Under the pieces are notes generated by a model. It was not told the DNA's origin and ran no database searches. It saw nothing but the letters and a program-made list of their open reading frames with translations. Shown here one piece after another: positions 59,263 through 64,000 of a DNA stretch of 64,000 nucleotides. The DNA is taken from NCBI RefSeq assembly GCF_030445035.2, contig NC_080677.1:5208001-5272000 (forward strand), in the 5' to 3' direction. Each line of letters opens with the position of its first letter. Position 1 is the first letter of the stretch. Both the position numbers and the translations under genes were made by a program. Source of the stretch: Dasypus novemcinctus. Its lineage: Eukaryota; Chordata; Mammalia; Cingulata; Dasypodidae.

Positions 59263-59276
59263 GAGGACCGGGAGCC
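59263..59276 (+). other. DDC: DDC exon 2 leader (5' UTR)
   Basis: Acceptor AG at 59261-59262, preceded by the pyrimidine-rich CTGCTTTCTCTCTGCG, gives 14 untranslated bases before the ATG. The bases before the ATG (GGGAGCC) are a reasonable Kozak context, with a purine at -4 and C at -1 and -2. An alternative acceptor is possible a little upstream. Confidence 0.6.
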
Positions 59277-59477
59277 ATGAATGCCAGCGAGTTCCGGAGG
59301 CGCGGGAAGGAGATGGTGGACTACGTGGCAGACTACCTGGAGGGCATCGAGGCACGCCCCGTCTACCCTGACGTGGGGCCCGGCTACCTGCGCCCCCTGA
59401 TCCCGGCCGCGGCCCCCCAGGAGCCAGAAACCTTTGAGGACATCATGAAGGACGTGGAGAAGATTATCATGCCGGGG
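59277..59477 (+). CDS. DDC: DDC exon 2, start of aromatic L-amino acid decarboxylase
   Basis: Sixty-seven codons run from ATG to the donor GTAAGT at 59478-59483, the usual size of the first coding exon of DDC. The peptide starts [20 protein letters not shown] and includes [13 protein letters not shown] and [16 protein letters not shown], which identifies aromatic L-amino acid decarboxylase. This cytosolic PLP enzyme converts L-DOPA to dopamine and 5-hydroxytryptophan to serotonin. The encoded part is the N-terminal arm that wraps around the partner subunit of the dimer. The PLP lysine and other catalytic residues lie in later exons outside the window. The start codon is the conserved one. Likely alternative untranslated first exons are listed at 21190 and 23105. 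Confidence 0.97.
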
Positions 59478-59554
59478 GTAAGTCGTACCTGAAGGGAAGG
59501 AAACCCGAAGGCTGTGGCAGAGGTCAGAGAACGGGAGGGCACTTCCCGGGCATC

Positions 59555-59720
59555 CAGCTGTCTGCACTTATTGTCTCCCTAAATCCTCACCAGGGAATTT
59601 TTATTGTTTCTGTTTTACGGCTGAGGAAATTGAGACTCAGAGAGGTTGAGTGACTCACCCAAGATCACACAGTGAGTAAGTGCCGGAGTCCGAAAGTTAG
59701 GAGCCTACCACTCCAGCAGG
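59555..59720 (-). repeat. MIR SINE, antisense
   Basis: TTTTACGGCTGAGGAAATTG, GACTCAGAGAGGTTGAGTGA, CACCCAAGATCACACAGTGA and GTAAGTGCCGGAGTC match the reverse MIR consensus closely. Confidence 0.85.
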
Positions 59721-61084
59721 CCCCTTCCCTGAGACTTCAGGCTACACAGAGAGTGAGGCAGAGGTCAGAGGAAACAGGCCACTGAGGGCTGGTTCCAAAG
59801 TAAATAAAGCACAGCTTTACCATTCTTGCCTTCAGCAAAGGGCGACTCGCTTGAAGTGGTTTTCTAACTGTTATTTTATTTGAGAAGTGGCCGGATGGTG
59901 CTCATTCTCCCAGAGACTGACTCTGAAGCAGGCCATTTTATCTGAGGTCCCTGAGTCACAGCAGAGGAGTGGCCGACAGAAACCCCCCCAGATTCCATCC
60001 CCAAAACTCACCCAAGAGGGGGCGACGGCCCCAGTGCAGAAACATCTGCCTGCAGCTTCGTGCATCCGCAGGAGGATTTTCTTTGCCCAGGAAAGGCCAT
60101 TCTCACTTCTAGGCGGGCCACATCTGTCGGCATGGGCAGACCTGCCTGAGTGTGGCCGAGCCCGTCTGGGCCAACAATGGAACCCGCTGGGGCCTGGCGC
60201 GGGTTGAACTGGCCCTCGCTTCAGCCACGCGGCCCTTCTGTGGTTGGCCCATGAGGGAAGGCACGTGCTCCTGAGCAGGAGGGGACCCCGACCCCAGGTC
60301 CCACCCTCTCAGTCTCAAAGCCTCGAGGCGCCGAGAAGCACAGCGGTGGACGCAGCTCAGAGGCCCTGGCTGTGGCCGTTCGCCAGCCCCAGCTCGACTC
60401 TCTCAGACCCACCACTTGGATTCCGTCTCCCCAGGAGATGTGCCCCTGACCCTTTCCCTCACAGGGACTGTGCAGACTCAGCCTCTTAGCACAGAGCCCT
60501 TCCTGGGAAGAGGTGGGAAAACGCCAGGCAGAGGGCTGGTGGGGAGGTGGGCCCTGCAATCTCCCACCAGCCCTGGGCTCTTGCTCAGGGTGTTTCCAGG
60601 AGCTGGTTCCTGGGTCCCTGCGGAGACCCCCCAGGGCAAGCTCGGAGGCTCACCCTGCTCTGGGCCGGCCAGTCCGTGCCTTCTCCAGCAGAGCCACAAG
60701 CCCTTGTCCAGCAAGCGGCTGGCTGCAGAAGCCGAGGGCGGGCGTCCAGCTGCATCTCCGAGCTGCCCGCCTGGCCACCCCCCTCAAGCATCCTGCCCAC
60801 GGCTCCCCGGCCTGCGGCGATGTCCTCAGTCACCGCTCACGCCCCAGCTCGGATGACAGCTTCCTCCTCGAGGCCTCCGCCCAGCCTCCTTCTCCCCCAC
60901 CTCCTGCCGGTCCCCTGAAGGCTCTCCAGCCCCATCCGTCATTTCCATGCTCCACAATCTGCAGTGGCTCCCCGTGGCCCCTTGGAGAGCGCCGGTCTCT
61001 AAAACTCTGAGCTCAGTACCTGTCCTGTCCACTTGCCGCTCCAGGCCTTCTCCCAAGCATGATTCACACAGTCCCTTCACGCTT

Positions 61085-61292
61085 TTCTTTTTCCCAAGTA
61101 CTAGGGAATTGAACCTGGGACCTCGTATGTGGGAAGGCGGTGCTCAGCTGAGTCACGCTGGCTTCCCTGAGTTGGTGTTCTCCTTTGTTTTGCTTGTTCA
61201 TATTTGTCTTTTCAGAAGGCACAGGGAACCCAGCCCGCGACCTCCCGTGTGGGAGGCAGGCGCTCAACCGCCCGAGCCACGTCTGCTCCCAC
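61085..61292 (-). mobile_element. DAS-type tRNA-SINE dimer, antisense
   Basis: Two tRNA-like units occur in reverse orientation: GGAATTGAACCTGGGACCTC at 61106-61125 and, after a spacer, GGAACCCAGCCCGCGACCTC at 61225-61244, each followed by a 'GGAAGGCG...CTCA' head end. The layout is the same as at 3665-3857. A diverged flanking duplication (GTCCCTTCACGCTT and GTCCCTTTAGTCTT, 11 of 14) suggests insertion as one dimer. The long spacer in the middle is T-rich. Confidence 0.7.
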
Positions 61293-61879
61293 CGTCCCTT
61301 TAGTCTTGCCTGTAGGAGCCACCGCTGTCATTTGCAGACGGTGTTCGGTGCCCATGTTAAGCGTTATGTATTCTTTATCCTCTCGCTTAACCCTTTTAAT
61401 CGCCCTCAGGGCGGTACCCCTTTCCGACAGTGAGAGAACCCATCGTTCTCCGTCGCAGCCAGCCTGCCCCTTGCGGAGAGGCGGCGAGGGATTCGGTCCC
61501 AGCTCCCCGCGCAGGCTGCTGCCCCGCACGGACACACGCCGCCTCCTCCCCTCAGCGCAGGTTAACTGCCACCTCCCACCAACTGCCCACTTTGCAGCCT
61601 GGAGCACTTCCCCGGCTGTGCATCATCCCCGTCGCCCCAGCACAGAGAAACCGTGCCTTGAATTTAAAAAGGGATGAGCAGATACGAAACAGGGAGCTTC
61701 TTTAATGCTGATGCTAAAACCGTTGCCAAGTTGGTCCTGGGAGCAGAAACGATGCTTCTTCGTTTATCCCCCTTCCCTTTGCTCTCTGAGCACAAAGCCA
61801 GTGACAGGGGCCTGGCGGCGAGCGCCCGCGGGCTGGCGGCTCAGGGAGACCCCGCCGTGTCTGTCTGCCTCTCATGTGG

Positions 61880-63350
61880 CTGGGGGCACGGGGGAAAGCG
61901 AGGCCAACAGGCTGCGTCCCCCACCAGGCCCTCGTGTCCTCCCAGGAGCTGGCGGGCAGGCGGGGAGGGAGGAGAGATGGGGAAGACAGGGGCTGCACCT
62001 GTCTCCCTAAAGGAGGCCGCGCCGCTCTTTGTGACGGCGCGGGTAGAAAGGCAGGGTATTAGCTCCTTCAAGACCTGCTCTTCAGCCCAAGCGCCCTTCA
62101 TCCCTCTCGTTGCCCGTCTCCCCACCCCTTCCCCCCCAGCACCCTGGGGGCCCTCTGGCCTGCCCCCCTTCTGAAGGGCCACCGCCTCCGCCTGGGCCCC
62201 ACCTCGGGCAGCCCCCGACGCTCCCCTTCTGCACACACACGCGCCAGCCGCTCACGCACACACTCCTGCTGCCACCCCGAGGCTGGACCATCTTTATTCC
62301 CTCGGATCCCGTAACACACGCGGCCTGCCCCCCCCCCCCAGGAACGGCCCCTGCGGGCCCCCCAGTCCTCCCGGGGCCCCGCCGTCCCCCTGGCAGACGC
62401 GGGGTGACCGTGGTGGCCGTGGGCACAGTCCCAGGTCTCCATGGACACAGGGGTCCTGCTGAGCCCCCCGGGCCGTGGGGCGCGCCCCCACCCTGCTCCC
62501 CTGGCGGTCGGGAACGCGGGCAGGTACGGCCTGGTGTTGCCGAAAACGAGCCGGCGCTGTCTGCCCTGGAGCGGGCGGAGGTGACCGGCTCTGGCCCATC
62601 TGCAGCCCCGGGGAGGCTAGAGGGGAAGGCACGCTGGAGGCCACCCTCTCCTGTGCCGGGGTGGGTGGGGTGGAGCCCTGCAGGGTGGGTGGCCGAGGTG
62701 TCCCAGGCGCCCGAGCCCAGGAGCACTGCAGGGGGTGGTGCAAGGACGAGGGAGCGGCTGGCGCCTGCTTCCCGCCACCGCGAGGGCCCTGCGCCCCAGG
62801 GGACCTGACCGAGGGCCGCTCTCCTGCCCGGGTGGGGCTGGCGTTCCCCGCCTTCGGGGCCCTCACCTGCCGGGCAAACCCGAAGCCAGGGCGACAGACG
62901 CCCGTTCTCTGCCCTCCCCGATCTGCCCAGCCTCGCTTCCCGCCAGGCCCGCTCCCACTGCCGGGCCTTCCCAGCCCGCCGGCGCCCAGGTCCCCGCTCC
63001 CGGAAGGCAGCAGCTGGCCCCGCCCCGCCAACACCTCCACGGGGTCTCGCCGCGGCCTCCTGCCTCCTGGGACCCTCAGGTCGCTGCCGAGCAGAAGGCA
63101 GGGACCCGGCCCTGCGCCTCCTGGCTGCTCCCTGAGCTCCCTGGGGGCCGTGGGAGGGGGATCCCCCTCCTGCCTCACTCGGGAGTGGCCCCCAGGGGCG
63201 CCGGCCCAGGCTGGACAGCTCAGGGCCGGGCAGGAGGAGAGGGACCGGGGAGGCACAAGACGTGGTGGAGACGACAGAGAGGTGCTGGGGGGCGCACGGC
63301 TGGATGGGGGGCGAAGACGGAAAGGAGGGTGTGGGAGGGAAGAGGCCCCC
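61880..63350. other. DDC: CpG-rich block in DDC intron 2
   Basis: CpG is dense, strongest at about 62820-63120, with C runs (62329-62340) and many GGGG or CCCC words. It contains no recognised transposon. Very long open frames exist on both strands over the same bases, which is what extreme GC content produces. It may be an intragenic CpG island. Confidence 0.55.
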
Positions 63351-63634
63351 AAACGCGCTCCTCAGTCCTAACGGGATCGGCCCCTCGCAAGAATTCAAAC
63401 CCTGTGCCATTGCTAGAGGCTTGCTTTCTACGTTAGGGGACGTGACGTTTCCTTTGGAGGCAACAAATGCATTCATGTAAGTACAAGAGGGGAATTGGTC
63501 GCAGAACAGTTGAGGTGGCATCAGACGAGGGCGCTGGGGTTTGGGGGCTGCCCCGACGGGAGCCAGGCCTGGGTGCAGCAACCGCCGGGGCCCCCTGGAC
63601 CATGAGAAGGTAACAGGCTCTGTCTCCCGCCCAG

Positions 63635-63748
63635 GTGACCCACTGGCACAGCCCCTACTTCTTCGCCTACTTCCCCACGGCCAGCTCCTACCCAGCCATG
63701 CTCGCCGACATGCTCTGCGGGGCCATCGGCTGCATCGGCTTCTCCTGG
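63635..63748 (+). CDS. DDC: DDC exon 3
   Basis: Thirty-eight codons between acceptor CAG (63632-63634) and donor GTGAGT (63749-63754) continue exon 2 in phase 0. The peptide starts [17 protein letters not shown] and ends [10 protein letters not shown], the same extent as exon 3 of DDC in other mammals. Numbered on the whole protein it covers residues 68-105. It includes Trp71 and the Tyr79-Phe80-Pro81-Thr82 segment, known from the enzyme structure to line the substrate and inhibitor pocket. All of these residues are intact here, so the gene looks functional over this part. The later exons lie outside the window. Confidence 0.97.
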
Positions 63749-63759
63749 GTGAGTGCTGG

Positions 63760-64000
63760 GCCGTGCCGGGAGTGCCGGGGTGCAGGGCGGTGCTGGGGGT
63801 GCCGGGCGATGCTGGGGGGGGGCGCAGGGTGGTGCCAGGTGATGCTGGGGATGCTGGGGTGCCGGGTGGTGCTGGGGTGCCGGGCGGTGCTGGGGTGCCG
63901 GGCGATGCTGGGGTGCCGGGCGGTGCTGGGGTGCCGGGCGGTGCTGGGGTACCGGGTGGTGCTGGGGTGCTGGGCGATGCTGGGTGCTGGGTGATGCTGG
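63760..64000 (+). repeat. DDC: GC-rich minisatellite at start of DDC intron 3
   Basis: A tandem array has an 18-bp core unit of about GCCGGGCGGTGCTGGGGT, with single-base and short-unit variants (TGCTGGG, GATGCTGGG). It begins about ten bases after the exon 3 donor and continues past the window edge. The plus strand has repeated GGG and GGGG runs, so G-quadruplex formation is possible. Copy number likely varies between individuals and the true length is unknown. Confidence 0.9.

Larger units (their letters stand above)
59478..63634 (+). other. DDC: DDC intron 2
   Basis: It runs from donor GTAAGT (59478) to acceptor CAG (63632-63634). At 4.2 kb it is GC-rich throughout. It contains a MIR, a SINE dimer and a CpG-dense block, listed separately. 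59730-61060 and 61310-61870 look unique. No additional exon was recognised. Confidence 0.9.

Noticed and set aside
62082..63581. 499-codon minus-strand open frame as a gene
   Set aside because: No domain or recognisable family, extreme composition, long frames on both strands over the same GC-rich bases, and it lies in a DDC intron across the exon 3 flank.

Overview
The window is nuclear DNA from a placental mammal, almost certainly a xenarthran close to the nine-banded armadillo. Two observations support this. First, the protein-coding exons are vertebrate GRB10 and DDC exons with GT-AG splice sites. Second, the window carries many tRNA-derived SINEs of the DAS type known from armadillos, plus L1 elements with an unusually long 3' UTR. 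GRB10 and DDC are neighbours in the same orientation in other mammals (human 7p12), so the gene order is the conserved one.

Layout. 1-6011 is the end of the last GRB10 intron. 6012-6158 is the last GRB10 coding exon, encoding the end of the SH2 domain. A 3' UTR of about 2.8 kb follows, with AATAAA at 8947. 8976-21150 is a 12-kb intergenic interval with DAS-SINEs and MaLR-like LTRs, one of which is split by a 3.7-kb L1-derived block. 21150-23162 appears to hold the two alternative DDC promoters. An HNF1-type site lies before a candidate non-neuronal first exon (about 21190-21333). An octamer/inverted-CCAAT/TATA-like cluster lies before the likely neuronal first exon (about 23105-23162). A CpG island lies between them. 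23163-59262 is DDC intron 1, swollen by at least six L1 insertions. 59263-59477 is DDC exon 2 with the start codon, 59478-63634 is intron 2, and 63635-63748 is exon 3. A GC-rich minisatellite starts about ten bases after exon 3 and runs off the window.

Genes. GRB10 encodes an adaptor that dampens insulin and IGF1 receptor signalling. DDC encodes the PLP enzyme that makes dopamine and serotonin. The two are adjacent and both have been reported as imprinted in mouse, so the CpG-rich DNA between and within them is the regulatory part of the window most worth testing. No complete gene is present. Only 462 bases are firmly coding, and nearly everything else is intron, UTR or interspersed repeat.

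Repeats. About 25 kb is L1-derived. There are two near-full-length degenerate L1s (26524-32931 minus; 51262-59075 plus), an internally deleted one (35290-41098 plus), a 5'-truncated one (41115-44214 plus) and several 3'-end fragments. One of those fragments is inverted in the way expected from twin priming, and another is inserted exactly at the ORF1 start codon of an older L1. The long 3' UTR of one L1 subfamily looks like two related 3' modules joined through an internal A-rich seam. All L1 reading frames are broken. I saw no prokaryotic features, CRISPR arrays, tRNA or rRNA genes, and no clearly novel protein-coding system.
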